DNA of 64,000 bases from Pseudoalteromonas haloplanktis ATCC 14393 (GTDB lineage: Bacteria; Pseudomonadota; Gammaproteobacteria; Enterobacterales; Alteromonadaceae), in NCBI RefSeq assembly GCF_000238355.1, contig NZ_AHCA01000001.1, forward strand, positions 310,001 through 374,000, given 5' to 3'. The notes beneath the pieces are model-generated. The model worked only from the letters and a program-made list of their open reading frames with translations. It did not search any database and was not told where the DNA came from. Positions within the stretch are counted from its first letter, which is position 1. Each line of letters opens with the position of its first letter. This document shows, in pieces, positions 35,768 to 45,193 of this stretch. The position numbers and the translations under genes were made by a program.

Positions 35768-36520
35768 TTATTCAGCCGCGTGTACTGGTAGTGTTAACAT
35801 ATCTGGGGCAAGTTGCTTACGTGCAATGCGTAAACCTTTACTGATCTGGCTAATTGTTGAGTCTGGTAACGCAACAAATGACTTGGTATTTTGATCCCAG
35901 CTCCCTGCATTTTTACCATCACGCGTTAAATAGATAAGCTCTAAACGACCAATACGAAGAAAATCAACTTCACGCTCTTGACCTTCAACACTCAGTAAAG
36001 CTGTATACGCTTCAATTGTGCGGCCATAATCAACTTCCACTTGGTACGCTTCTAAAAGGCGGCGAAATTTCTCACTAGAGTTGATATCTGCACGATCCAT
36101 CATGTCTTTTAGTGAAGCAATGCGCTTCGCACGCTCTTCTTTTAGAAAAGGCACATCAAGTGCAACAAATTGCTCAAGACCTGTGACCATGCGTAGCATT
36201 AATGGGGTAATTTGACGTTCAATAATAGAAACCTGATCCATTGATAGGTTAATGGCTTCCATTTCACTGATTTGATTACTAAGCTGTTTGCTTAGTTGAG
36301 CGTTATAAACCGTTAAACCATCAATTTCTTTATTGAGAGTTTTAAACTGTTGTAAACGCCCTTGCATTGAATCTGCAATCTTGTCTATTTTTGTTTGTGA
36401 TTGCGCAGCTGATTGATTAATTTCACTGCTTTTATCGATAACCTTATCTAGATCATTTGCTTGCACTGTTGCACTCATGGCAACAATACTAGCTAATATC
36501 AATGGTTTAACGCCTTTCAT
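35768..36520 (-). CDS. DUF3450 periplasmic coiled-coil protein
   Basis: A 250-residue exported protein with signal peptide (to about VQA) and a long coiled coil (about 35-95), then a helical C-terminal part. It matches DUF3450, a family that leads TonB2-type operons in Alteromonadales and Vibrionales. The ATG at 36520 has AAAGG eight bases upstream; the ATG at 36529 is too close to it. First gene of the operon, 13 bases before the TtpC-like gene. A role as partner of that protein's coiled coil is inferred. Confidence 0.87.
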   Translation of the reverse strand: MKGVKPLILASIVAMSATVQANDLDKVIDKSSEINQSAAQSQTKIDKIADSMQGRLQQFKTLNKEIDGLTVYNAQLSKQLSNQISEMEAINLSMDQVSIIERQITPLMLRMVTGLEQFVALDVPFLKEERAKRIASLKDMMDRADINSSEKFRRLLEAYQVEVDYGRTIEAYTALLSVEGQEREVDFLRIGRLELIYLTRDGKNAGSWDQNTKSFVALPDSTISQISKGLRIARKQLAPDMLTLPVHAAE

Positions 36521-36796
36521 CGCATACACCTTTACTCGTTAAATTAGCGGATTTGCTAGTTGCTTTATATCAATGCACGAGATTCTATAGATGAAAAATG
36601 ACAAAGGTGTTGCGGTAAAAAGTCTGTTTTATGACAACAGCAATAAATTACAAAAAATGCCAACAAACGAATAATGAATTACTATTTAAGGTACCGCACG
36701 CTGAAGTACACGCTCATAGCGTAATAAGACTATGCAGCTAGGTAAACAACAGATGCGCTCTATCAGCAAGCACCTGCTAAGCTGCAATAAAATTTA

Positions 36797-37414
36797 TCAA
36801 TTAAGTACCGCTCGTATGCGGTTTATCACATCATCCGCATCGGTATAATTAACGGCAATGGCATGATACTGCTGCTGATGACGCAGCACTAACGATGGAA
36901 AGCCTTGTACTGGTAATTGCTGAACATAGGCTAACTCTTGTTGTAATTGCTGTTCAAGTTCAGCACTTTGCATTCGCGCTAAAAAAACGTCACTGTCGAG
37001 GTTAAGTTGCTGTGCAAAGCTCACAAGTGTGGATAGATCTGACGGGTTTTGTGCTTGCAAATAATAACCCTGTTGAATTGTCTGTAACATGGCTTGCTCT
37101 TTATCAAATTGGCGAGCAGCAATCACAGCACGACATGCCGGGTATGTACTGCGACGAGGCTGACAGTTTTTCCAAAAGTCAAAATTAAACCTTGCCCCCG
37201 TCTGAGCAGCAATTCGTTGCCAAGTTTGTTGTAAAAAGCGTTGCATATTCTCAGGCATTGGCTGATCAGAATCAGCAGCAAGTCCACCGACTTTATAAAC
37301 GATATCGAGCTCAGAGGCTAACGCAGCGTAAATTTTTTGCCAACATTCTTTAAACCCCCAACACCAACTGCACATTGGGTCGTATACATAGATAAGCTGA
37401 GTACTACTGTTCAT
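36797..37414 (-). CDS. DsbA-family thioredoxin-like protein
   Basis: A 205-residue protein of the DsbA/FrnE-like group. The redox motif is near the N-terminus, CSWC in YVYDPMCSWCWGF, followed by the helical insertion of DsbA folds. There is no signal peptide, so it is probably cytoplasmic, as in FrnE-type isomerases. The ATG at 37414 is preferred with AGGGG six bases upstream. It follows the GGDEF gene closely and ends the leftward chemoreceptor operon. Confidence 0.88.
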   Translation of the reverse strand: MNSSTQLIYVYDPMCSWCWGFKECWQKIYAALASELDIVYKVGGLAADSDQPMPENMQRFLQQTWQRIAAQTGARFNFDFWKNCQPRRSTYPACRAVIAARQFDKEQAMLQTIQQGYYLQAQNPSDLSTLVSFAQQLNLDSDVFLARMQSAELEQQLQQELAYVQQLPVQGFPSLVLRHQQQYHAIAVNYTDADDVINRIRAVLN

Positions 37415-37427
37415 TATCATCCCCTTG

Positions 37428-38513
37428 CTAATTGCTTGACACTATTTTATTACGACCTTCACGCTTGGCTTGATATAAATACTCGTCTGCCAGCTTAACT
37501 GATTTATTAAAATCATCAATTTTTGTAACTTGGGCAGCTCCAATACTACAGGTGAGCCGCGTTAATTGCTGCTGTGTAAACGTTATCGTTTGTGCGGCAA
37601 TGTGTTCCCTAAACTTATCAGCAACACTCAGTGCTACAGTCAGCTGAGTTTTTGGCAGTATTACCATAAACTCTTCGCCACCGTAGCGAACTTTTATATC
37701 AGATAAACGTAACTGCTCTTCAAGCATATTACTAAACTCAATGAGTACGTGATCGCCAAAGTCATGACCAAAGTTATCATTAATCTCTTTGAAATGATCA
37801 AGATCGATTAATAATACTGTAAAAGGTAAATACTGCTCAGGTCGTGATTTTGCAAGTGGCAAAAAATGGCTACTAACAAAACGACGATTTGCAAGCCCAG
37901 TTAACTGATCTGTATGTGCATCTTGCTTTTGCAGTAACGTCATCCGGGCAATTTCTAAGTGGCTTTTATTACGAAAGTATTCACCTATGAAGGTAAATAA
38001 AAACACTAAAATGAATGAAGCTGTAAAACGCACTTTTTCAGCATGACCATAACTTACTTGACCTATATCAGCACCAAATAAAAAAAAGCAAGTAAATGCT
38101 AATAAAACTGAGACGACAAAAAAGCCAACCCTTAAGCCTAATGTTGAAAAAGCGACAATAGGGTAAAACATCAACCAATAAAGCGCGGTATTTTGCTTAC
38201 CACCGGTATACACTAAGGCTAAACATAAAACACAAATAATACTGAGCACCAATATTGCTACACAAGTTAACCGCCCAGTCGAAACAAAGTAAACAGCACA
38301 ACCTAACAAAGTCACATCGGAAATCAAGAGCATTACCGTTAATAACGTTGCATAAACCGTATAATTGAGAATAAGTAATGTTGAAATCAATACCACTGCT
38401 ATTGAGATCATCGTGAAAAATGTAAATGCACGACGCTGTTTTTCAGCGCTGTAAACACTTTCAATATTAATTAAATTTAGCCAACTGGGCTGACTTGGTT
38501 GTGACTTAGGCAT
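37428..38513 (-). CDS. Membrane diguanylate cyclase (GGDEF)
   Basis: Makes the second messenger cyclic di-GMP from two GTP. The 361 residues begin with about six membrane spans (30-180), then a GGDEF domain (195-360). The active site is GGEEF at 278-282. The inhibitory I-site RLSD (269-272) lies exactly five residues before it, so the enzyme should be active and feedback-controlled. It sits between a chemoreceptor gene and a DsbA-like gene. The input signal of the membrane part is unknown. Confidence 0.94.
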   Translation of the reverse strand: MPKSQPSQPSWLNLINIESVYSAEKQRRAFTFFTMISIAVVLISTLLILNYTVYATLLTVMLLISDVTLLGCAVYFVSTGRLTCVAILVLSIICVLCLALVYTGGKQNTALYWLMFYPIVAFSTLGLRVGFFVVSVLLAFTCFFLFGADIGQVSYGHAEKVRFTASFILVFLFTFIGEYFRNKSHLEIARMTLLQKQDAHTDQLTGLANRRFVSSHFLPLAKSRPEQYLPFTVLLIDLDHFKEINDNFGHDFGDHVLIEFSNMLEEQLRLSDIKVRYGGEEFMVILPKTQLTVALSVADKFREHIAAQTITFTQQQLTRLTCSIGAAQVTKIDDFNKSVKLADEYLYQAKREGRNKIVSSN

Positions 38514-38556
38514 TATTTATCTTATTTTTTAAAAATCATAACAACGAACAATCTAA

Positions 38557-40446
38557 CTAAACTTTAAAACGTAATACCATTTTCTCAAGTTCATCAAACT
38601 GTTTTTTTAAGCGCGTACATTCTGCCAAGGTATTATTTAAGTTTAATTGGCCTTGTTGAGATAACTCACTTATTGTATGAATGTCATTATCGAGTGATTG
38701 AATAACTTGATTTTGTTCTGCTGTTGCATTGGCCACACCATGATTAACATCGTCAATTGCTTTAATTGATTGAGTGACCGCAGCCATTTTATCGCCCGCT
38801 ATATGCGCTTGTTTTACGCTGTTTTCGCTTTCAACTAAGCTGTCTTTCATAACCGCGACAGCCTCTGCTGAGCCCTGTTGCAATTGACTTACTGTGTTTT
38901 CAATTTCTTGGGTTGATAATTGAGTACGATGAGCGAGTTGCCGTACTTCATCCGCCACAACAGCAAAACCACGACCAGCTTCCCCTGCACGCGCCGCTTC
39001 TATTGCCGCATTTAGTGCTAGTAAATTAGTTTGCTCACTAACCCCTTTGATCACCTCAAGTACTTGCTCGATACTAGCTGAATGCTCCGCCACACGATTA
39101 ATAATATCTTGAGCTTGTTGCATATTGTTAGATAACACACCGATCGCGTTAATATTATCGGTTAATGAATTTTGGCTTTGTACAGACTGTGTATTTGCTT
39201 CCGTTGCAAGCGTAGATGCATCAGTAGCGCTATTCGATATCTCAATCGCACTGGATGACAATTGGTTGATTGCCGTGGCAACATTATCTGTACGTTTAGT
39301 TTGGTCGCTATACATTCTTAATGTTGATTGCGTTTGCTCGACTAAGCTTTCTACCGAACGCTCAAGTTCCACTGTAGTGGTTTTAACTTGTTCGATAGAG
39401 GTGTGAATTTTGTCTATAAAGGCATTGAAGTAACCTGACAACTCACCAAATTCGTCATCATTTTCAATTTCTAAACGGCGAGTTAAGTCACCTTCTCCTT
39501 GGGCAATATCTTTTATTGCTTCATTCAAACGTTGCATTGGTTGCATTAAATAACGCAATGAAAATTGCATCATAAAAATAGTTACTACAATCCCTAATAA
39601 CATGTAGATAGCCGCCATGTTTCGAAATGAAGCAACCGAAGAAAAGGCAATATCTTTGTTGATCACAACGCCTAAATACCAATCAACATTTTCAATTCCT
39701 TTAATGCGTGTAAAAGAAACTAAATGCTCGTCACCATTGACTTTAAGCTCAACAAACTCAGGTTGTAACGCCAAATTTTTGCCAAATAAAGTAGCCATAT
39801 TCTGATCATTAAACTCAGTATTAGGATGACTTAAAATACGGCCATTACTGTCGAGTAAAAACCCATAACCAAACCCTAAAAAGTCAATTTCATTGACTAT
39901 TTTAGTGATTGTTTGCATATCAATATCTGCACCGGCAACCCCACTAAAACGGCCATTATTTAAAATGGGTGCTACCGCAGAGATCGTTAATTCATTCGTG
40001 GTCACATCAACATAAGGAGTGGTAAAAGCTGTGCTGGTTTTGTTTTCAACTAATTTATACCAAGGGCGGGTTGTTGCATCGTAATCGGCAGGTAGCACCA
40101 CAGTTTGGTCATTAAGTACAAATGTACCATCAGGCTTGCCTATGTAAGTATTTTTGAAATCCCCCGCCATTTCGGCAGTGTTAAGCTGATTGAGCGTTAA
40201 TGCCTGAGGATCATTTTGCTGATGAGTATTTGCTATCGATTTGACTATAGCAAGCTTATTATTGAGCCAATTCGCTATATTTTGAGAAACTGATTGAGAA
40301 CTTTCTTGTAATACTAATGACAGTTGCTGTTGTGTCTGCGCGCGCATTGACATAAAGTTATTGATAGTGAATAACCCCAGCACCAGCACAAGTACAACGG
40401 ACGCTGCGATAGTCACCTTAGTGGTAAATTTAAGCGAGCTGTGCAT
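38557..40446 (-). CDS. Methyl-accepting chemotaxis protein with Cache sensor
   Basis: A 629-residue chemoreceptor. First membrane span about 12-30, a periplasmic dCache ligand domain (about 40-270; TRPWYK and [12 protein letters not shown] are typical), second span about 278-297, a HAMP domain, then the long signalling coiled coil. The hairpin tip includes [18 protein letters not shown]. Length and order are standard. It heads a leftward unit with the GGDEF gene 43 bases on. A GGAACGTTCC palindrome lies 233 bases upstream, the same as before the sugar transporter gene, so it may be co-regulated. The ligand is unknown. Confidence 0.95.
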   Translation of the reverse strand: MHSSLKFTTKVTIAASVVLVLVLGLFTINNFMSMRAQTQQQLSLVLQESSQSVSQNIANWLNNKLAIVKSIANTHQQNDPQALTLNQLNTAEMAGDFKNTYIGKPDGTFVLNDQTVVLPADYDATTRPWYKLVENKTSTAFTTPYVDVTTNELTISAVAPILNNGRFSGVAGADIDMQTITKIVNEIDFLGFGYGFLLDSNGRILSHPNTEFNDQNMATLFGKNLALQPEFVELKVNGDEHLVSFTRIKGIENVDWYLGVVINKDIAFSSVASFRNMAAIYMLLGIVVTIFMMQFSLRYLMQPMQRLNEAIKDIAQGEGDLTRRLEIENDDEFGELSGYFNAFIDKIHTSIEQVKTTTVELERSVESLVEQTQSTLRMYSDQTKRTDNVATAINQLSSSAIEISNSATDASTLATEANTQSVQSQNSLTDNINAIGVLSNNMQQAQDIINRVAEHSASIEQVLEVIKGVSEQTNLLALNAAIEAARAGEAGRGFAVVADEVRQLAHRTQLSTQEIENTVSQLQQGSAEAVAVMKDSLVESENSVKQAHIAGDKMAAVTQSIKAIDDVNHGVANATAEQNQVIQSLDNDIHTISELSQQGQLNLNNTLAECTRLKKQFDELEKMVLRFKV

Positions 40447-40678
40447 AACATACCTATTTTTGTTTTTATCATTGTTAACAACTTACTTTTTAACAAAATA
40501 AAATTACTTTGTCTTAACTATTCCTAAAAAGTAGCCATATCACAGACAAAAATACGACAAAAGCATGGTTAATATCACAGTGTCAAAATAAAAAATCAAC
40601 ACGCTTAAGCAGCACAGCTAATCAGATCGTAGCTTTAAACCAATTCAGCAAGCCATTGATTGCTCAGGGTAACTACTT

Positions 40679-40690
40679 TGGAACGTTCCA
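40679..40690. promoter_or_regulatory. GGAACGTTCC palindrome upstream of the chemoreceptor gene
   Basis: TGGAACGTTCCA is a perfect 12-bp palindrome with a central CG step, LacI-family style. Its 10-bp core is identical to the site at 42227-42236. It could control the chemoreceptor gene 233 bases away, though that distance is long. Confidence 0.5.
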
Positions 40691-40807
40691 CTACATTTTT
40701 AATAGCAGCCTACTGAATACGTATTCAATAGTAAATCAACGCAGGTTATTTTGTTGTTTTGAAACTCGAAATGAGTATAGAGAGGCTGCTTTATGGATTT
40801 ATACGTT

Positions 40808-40844
40808 AAAAAGTAACAATGCACTTACTGTTTGTAAGTGCATT
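40808..40844 (-). terminator. Terminator of the MFS transporter gene
   Basis: AATGCACTTAC (40818-40828) and GTAAGTGCATT (40834-40844) form an 11-bp stem with a TGTTT loop; leftward, GTTACTTTTT follows. It lies about 40 bases after the stop codon. Confidence 0.75.
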
Positions 40845-40882
40845 ATCGTGTCTCAAAAAATTTTACAGAGCATATTTGATAT

Positions 40883-42154
40883 TTACTTTATAACGTGTTG
40901 CCACTTGTCAGTAAGCTTAACAACATTCAATCCATACCATGCAATAAAGACATAACATAGAGCAGGAATAATAAAGCTGATCTGAATATTCACCACATCA
41001 GCAACCACCCCCTGAATTAATGGTATCAACGCACCACCAACAATAGCCAAACACAACCAGCCTGAGCCTTTACTGGTCAATGCACCTAATCCTTGAATAG
41101 CCACTGAGAAAATAGTTGGAAATAATATAGAGTTAAATAAGCCAATCGACAGGACTGCATATAATGCGATATTCCCTTGTGTGAAAATAGTGACTAGCAA
41201 TAGCACAATTACCACAGTGGCATTGAATGCAATGGCTTTTGATGGCGCTATTTTTTGTAGTAAAGCAGAGCCGATAAAGCGCCCTACCATAGCTCCTCCC
41301 CAATAATAGGCAATTAAAGCTGCGGCCGCATGCTCTTCTAGGCCTGCAATATGTGCTTCACCGAAAAAGTTAACTAAAAAACTACCGATCGCTACTTCAC
41401 CGCCTACATAACAAAAAATCCCCACAACTCCCATCACTAGATGAGGAGCTTGAGTTAAAGAGTGACCTTTCGTTTTACAATCTACTTCTTCTTTATGCGA
41501 TGCTATTTCCGGTAGTTTTAAAAAGGCGAACACCACTGCAATGGTTAATAACGCAGCGGCCAAAACCAAATAAGGGATTTTCACAGACTCAGCAGTGGCT
41601 GCCGTTGCAGTTAAAGACCCTGCGGCACCAAAAAATAATATACCGCCCACATAAGGACCAACAGTGGTTCCCAGAGCATTGAGTGCTTGAGCTAAGTTCA
41701 ATCTAGAAGAAGCTGTTTTCTCAGGACCAAGTGCAACAACGTATGGGTTAGCAGAAACTTGCAGAACAGTAATACCACCAGCCAGTACAAATAAGGCAGT
41801 TAAAAATAACCAGTATTCGTGTACAACCACCGCAGGGTAAAACAGCATACACCCTATTGATGCAACAATAAGCCCAGTAAGCACCCCATTCTTATAGCCA
41901 AATTTATTGACTAGCAGGCCGGCAGGTAACGACACGATAAAATAAGCACCAAAGAAACAGAACTGTACCAGCATTGCTTCTGTGTAGCTTAAATCAAACA
42001 CCCCTTTTAAACGTGGGATCAACACATCATTTAAAACTGTGATAAATCCCCAGAGAAAAAATAGGGTCGTCATGGCCGTTAAAGGTAACAGGTAGTTTTT
42101 ATTTTGTTGCGACTGTTCGGTGACAAAGCTTTTATTTGTATTTATTTCACTCAC
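40883..42154 (-). CDS. Sugar:proton symporter, FucP/GluP type (MFS)
   Basis: A 423-residue permease with 12 predicted membrane spans. It has family landmarks of the fucose/glucose-galactose transporters: FFLWGFITVLNDVLIPRLKG at the first span and QVSANPYVVALGPEKTASSRLNLAQ near residue 140. It imports a monosaccharide with protons. The gene is downstream of, and in line with, a PL7 alginate lyase, but a hairpin separates them and a GGAACGTTCC operator-like palindrome lies in its own promoter. A role in uptake of alginate-derived or another sugar is inferred; the exact substrate is not readable. Confidence 0.9.
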   Translation of the reverse strand: MSEINTNKSFVTEQSQQNKNYLLPLTAMTTLFFLWGFITVLNDVLIPRLKGVFDLSYTEAMLVQFCFFGAYFIVSLPAGLLVNKFGYKNGVLTGLIVASIGCMLFYPAVVVHEYWLFLTALFVLAGGITVLQVSANPYVVALGPEKTASSRLNLAQALNALGTTVGPYVGGILFFGAAGSLTATAATAESVKIPYLVLAAALLTIAVVFAFLKLPEIASHKEEVDCKTKGHSLTQAPHLVMGVVGIFCYVGGEVAIGSFLVNFFGEAHIAGLEEHAAAALIAYYWGGAMVGRFIGSALLQKIAPSKAIAFNATVVIVLLLVTIFTQGNIALYAVLSIGLFNSILFPTIFSVAIQGLGALTSKGSGWLCLAIVGGALIPLIQGVVADVVNIQISFIIPALCYVFIAWYGLNVVKLTDKWQHVIK

Positions 42155-42224
42155 GTGATTTTCACTCCATTAACAAGTTAAGAACGATTCTACACATTGA
42201 GAAAATAAGATCACAAAATTTTAA

Positions 42225-42240
42225 TTGGAACGTTCCGCAA
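42225..42240 (-). promoter_or_regulatory. GGAACGTTCC operator-like palindrome before the MFS gene
   Basis: TTGGAACGTTCCGCAA contains the perfect palindrome GGAACGTTCC (42227-42236) and partly symmetric flanks. It lies 73 bases upstream of the transporter start, a good place for a LacI-family repressor. No regulator gene for it is in the adjacent block. Confidence 0.65.
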
Positions 42241-42330
42241 ATTGTGACGCGATTCATAAACATGCTAAGCTCAAAAAGTATTACTTAATAGTATTATTTA
42301 CCAAAAAATAAAAGCTTCATTTATTAACAA

Positions 42331-42346
42331 GGGCCACAAAGGCCCC
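42331..42346 (-). terminator. Hairpin after the alginate lyase gene
   Basis: Read leftward, GGGCC and GGCCC (with one extra G-C pair possible) enclose TTTGT and are followed by TTGTTAAT. The stem is short and the U-tract broken, so termination may be partial. Confidence 0.5.
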
Positions 42347-42362
42347 TCAGTCTATTTTTATT

Positions 42363-44072
42363 TTAGTTATGGCTATTCGATAAGCTATAAAAAGAGGCTT
42401 GCACGTAATCATTCGCATCGCCGGTATTATTCTGATTATAAACACCGGCTTTAAAATACATATATTGATCATCGCCTGTATGGTAACCACTTTTACTCAT
42501 ATCAACCTTTTGCGTAACATCAGGTTTGCCATCACGCATAATGGTGACCAACAGCGTGTTGCCAGTTACTTTAATTGAGTAACTAAATATCTCTCCTAAC
42601 TCAATACCATCATTCGGATTAGCGGCACTGCTACTACTTGTGCCAATCAAGTCGTATATTTGATCACTGCCACCACTGGGTTCATGGGCTAAATAAATAG
42701 ATCCTTTGCTATGGCCGCTTAATTTACGATAGTAAAGACGAGCAGGTTCATCATCCTTGGCATGAATTTGGCCAATGATAACACGCCCTACTTGTGAGCT
42801 ATCGCCTGTGGTTGTTACGTGATCGACTTTCAAGGTAGCTGTTAGCTCGCCATCAATTCCACCAGCGGCATTTTTATCTTCTGTAGAATAGCTTGAAAAC
42901 ACCCAATTATTTTTGTTGATGCCTTGAGTACTAATACTCGTATCACCAGCGCGAAGCATTTCACGTAGCTCACTTCGGCTATAGCTCGTGTTAGTTGATG
43001 TTTTTGGCGCATCGATTTCCACTTTAAAAACCATAGCCCCATCAGAGCCTGTATAAAACCATTGCGGATGTTCATAACCTGCAGCGAGCCGTGTTTCAGA
43101 TATAGAATCTGATTTACCATCTCCATTTTCGTCAATTGGCACACCTAAGTACCAATCAGTTAAGTCAAAGTTAGCTGAAGGCGCTACATTAGGGTTTAAA
43201 GCAGTTAACTGTGCGGTATTTTTATATAAGTCAATCCAGTTCAGTTCGAAATCGCCATCAGTCATAGCGAGCTTTAGCGTATGCACTCCCGTGGTTAAAA
43301 TTCCTAAATCAACACTTTTTGTTTCCCATTGTGTTGTTGCAGGAACAATAAAATCAGTTTTTTTTATGCCATCAATAAGCAATCTAATTGAGCCACTACC
43401 AGTAACAGATGCAATACGCAAATTGGCAGTGTATTGGCCACTACTACCAACATTAATTTCGTACTCTAACCACTCTTCATCAGTTATAGAACCTATGCTA
43501 TAGCTTCCAGATGAATCGGTTGTTTGCCAAATATCTACATCCCCCTCACGTAATTCACCACCTTGATTTCCTGGCGTAGAATCATATGAGGAAGTGTAAT
43601 TTTCAGCTTCAATCAAACCAGGGATAACTAAGGCACCTTCATCGGTTTCTGAAGTGAATTTTATGTGCGTTATATTATTCGCAGTCTCATTGCTATCACC
43701 CAAATCAACAATTCTAAAATAGCGTGCAGTAACATTATTAGCTAAGTAAAAAGATTCGAACTGAGTCGTATTGGCCGAACTCCCTGTATCTAATAAGGTG
43801 GTCCAATCCTGATTATTGTTAGATGACTCAAACTTAAAGTAAGTAGTACGTTCATCCCCTTTATAAAATACAAGATGCACAGCACTTAATGTTACAGGAG
43901 CAGAAAAATCAAAATTGATCCATTGATTTTCTAGTTCATCAAATTCATTTTCAACAGCATTGCCATTGTTATTTGAAGTATTAACGCTCGATGGCGTTGA
44001 CGAATCACAGCCAACAAGCCCAAACAACAACGTGCAGACTAAAATACTACAAAAAAGCCGTATAAACCTCAT
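42363..44072 (-). CDS. Modular alginate lyase lipoprotein (CBM32-like, CBM6, PL7)
   Basis: A 569-residue enzyme that cleaves alginate by beta-elimination. Lipobox GLVGC with Cys22 gives a membrane-anchored lipoprotein. An F5/8-type C (CBM32-like) domain spans about 45-140, a CBM6 (LIEAENYTSS...) about 150-288, and the PL7 catalytic domain about 300-569. The three PL7 signature motifs are intact: RSELREM from Arg366, QIH at 435-437 and YFKAGVYNQ at 539-547. QIH, rather than QVH, is linked in this family to action on guluronate-containing blocks. The next gene downstream is a sugar transporter. Whether the lipoprotein faces outward is not shown. Confidence 0.94.
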   Translation of the reverse strand: MRFIRLFCSILVCTLLFGLVGCDSSTPSSVNTSNNNGNAVENEFDELENQWINFDFSAPVTLSAVHLVFYKGDERTTYFKFESSNNNQDWTTLLDTGSSANTTQFESFYLANNVTARYFRIVDLGDSNETANNITHIKFTSETDEGALVIPGLIEAENYTSSYDSTPGNQGGELREGDVDIWQTTDSSGSYSIGSITDEEWLEYEINVGSSGQYTANLRIASVTGSGSIRLLIDGIKKTDFIVPATTQWETKSVDLGILTTGVHTLKLAMTDGDFELNWIDLYKNTAQLTALNPNVAPSANFDLTDWYLGVPIDENGDGKSDSISETRLAAGYEHPQWFYTGSDGAMVFKVEIDAPKTSTNTSYSRSELREMLRAGDTSISTQGINKNNWVFSSYSTEDKNAAGGIDGELTATLKVDHVTTTGDSSQVGRVIIGQIHAKDDEPARLYYRKLSGHSKGSIYLAHEPSGGSDQIYDLIGTSSSSAANPNDGIELGEIFSYSIKVTGNTLLVTIMRDGKPDVTQKVDMSKSGYHTGDDQYMYFKAGVYNQNNTGDANDYVQASFYSLSNSHN

Positions 44073-44432
44073 TACTTACCCTTACATTTACAGTGTGTGC
44101 GACCCAAAAAAGGTTAAAACCAATTAGTTGAATTGGTAAAAACCATAAGTAACAAAACTCTAACACAACATCAAGAAATAACTAACAAAAAAACCACGCT
44201 CAATTATGGAAAAACAAGCCACATATAAGATTAAAAATAAACACATTCTAAACAATCACTTAATTAACGACTGTGTTTAACAATTATTGAAGGACAGCAA
44301 CAAACATTACCAATTTAAGTTACCAATACAAAATACCAATTTAATATCAATAATAAATTAAAAGACCAGAGCAAAACAAAAATAGCGAACTATACTAAAT
44401 TAGTGATACTAATTTATGCACAAGGACTAAAC
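44073..44432. other. AT-rich divergent promoter region
   Basis: It lies between the leftward alginate lyase gene and the rightward outer-membrane protein gene, so both promoters are here. ACCAATT (44119-44125) and AATTGGT (44131-44137) form an inverted repeat that could be a regulator site. Nothing else stands out. Confidence 0.55.
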
Positions 44433-45188
44433 ATGAATAAAACACTTCCTTATTTGCTAACAACTATTTCTTGTTTCGTTAGTTCATATGCTCACAGTGA
44501 ATCATGGGATTTGAAAATTGAACCTTATTTGATGTTCACCAATATCGACGGTGATTCAACAATTGGTACTGTGGATACACCGCTGGAAGTGAATTTTGAC
44601 ACCATATTAAACAACCTTGATAGTGGATTTATGCTTAGAGGTGAAGCTTTTCATGAAAGTAATTGGGGCTTAATGTTTGATTGGGCTTTTATGGATTTAA
44701 GTAAGTCTTTGTCACAACCCGCTTTAGGCGTGCTTGATGCAAGAGTCAGGCAAGGCGTATTAGAAGTCTCCGTTGCGTATAAACAGTCTAGCCCTAGTTT
44801 AGGAGAATGGATTAATTATGTTGGTCTACGTCGTTGGGATAACAGTTATGAATTTAACCTTGAGCCCAATAGGTTACCATCGACATCATTAGTCGACCGA
44901 GATGAAGATTGGGTCGATCTTATATTAGGTTTTAAAGTGGATAAACAGCTTGCAGATAACTGGTTATTCACTTCATCGGGCGATATAGGTGGGTTTGGCT
45001 TATCGGCCAAACTAACAGCAAGCTTAAAACTAGGGGTTAGTTATAAGTTTAGCGATCATTGGGACGTTTCTGCTTTGTACAAAGGCACATACGTGAATTA
45101 CCATACAGGTGATGAAGATGATAAAAGTTATTTTGAATACAAAACCATCACCCATGGGCCAATTATTAGTGCATCGTATCAGTTTTAA
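44433..45188 (+). CDS. Outer-membrane beta-barrel protein, unknown
   Basis: A 251-residue exported protein. The ATG at 44433 is preferred, with AAGGA seven bases upstream; an earlier frame start at 44403 lacks one. A signal peptide (to about YAHS) is followed by alternating hydrophobic/polar strands and a C-terminal Phe (ISASYQF), typical of a small barrel. Sequence such as PYLMFTNIDGDSTIGTV resembles a family of uncharacterised barrel proteins in proteobacteria. It is divergent from the alginate lyase gene, but no link is shown. Confidence 0.75.
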   Translation: MNKTLPYLLTTISCFVSSYAHSESWDLKIEPYLMFTNIDGDSTIGTVDTPLEVNFDTILNNLDSGFMLRGEAFHESNWGLMFDWAFMDLSKSLSQPALGVLDARVRQGVLEVSVAYKQSSPSLGEWINYVGLRRWDNSYEFNLEPNRLPSTSLVDRDEDWVDLILGFKVDKQLADNWLFTSSGDIGGFGLSAKLTASLKLGVSYKFSDHWDVSALYKGTYVNYHTGDEDDKSYFEYKTITHGPIISASYQF

Positions 45189-45193
45189 CAATA

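Larger units (their letters stand above)
40447..40882. other. Intergenic region upstream of the chemoreceptor gene
   Basis: It contains the GGAACGTTCC palindrome (40679-40690), the palindrome TGAATACGTATTCA (40714-40727) and an inverted pair AGCAGCCT/AGGCTGCT (40704-40711, 40783-40790). The transporter terminator is at 40808-40844. No gene is convincing here. Confidence 0.6.

Noticed and set aside
36521..36796. A possible small RNA or tRNA in the gap upstream of DUF3450
   Set aside because: No cloverleaf, no hairpin with T-tract and no promoter could be recognised.
40656..40955. A 99-codon open frame on the + strand
   Set aside because: It runs through the transporter's terminator and into the 3' end of the transporter gene, has no ribosome site and has an odd composition. 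It is most likely chance.
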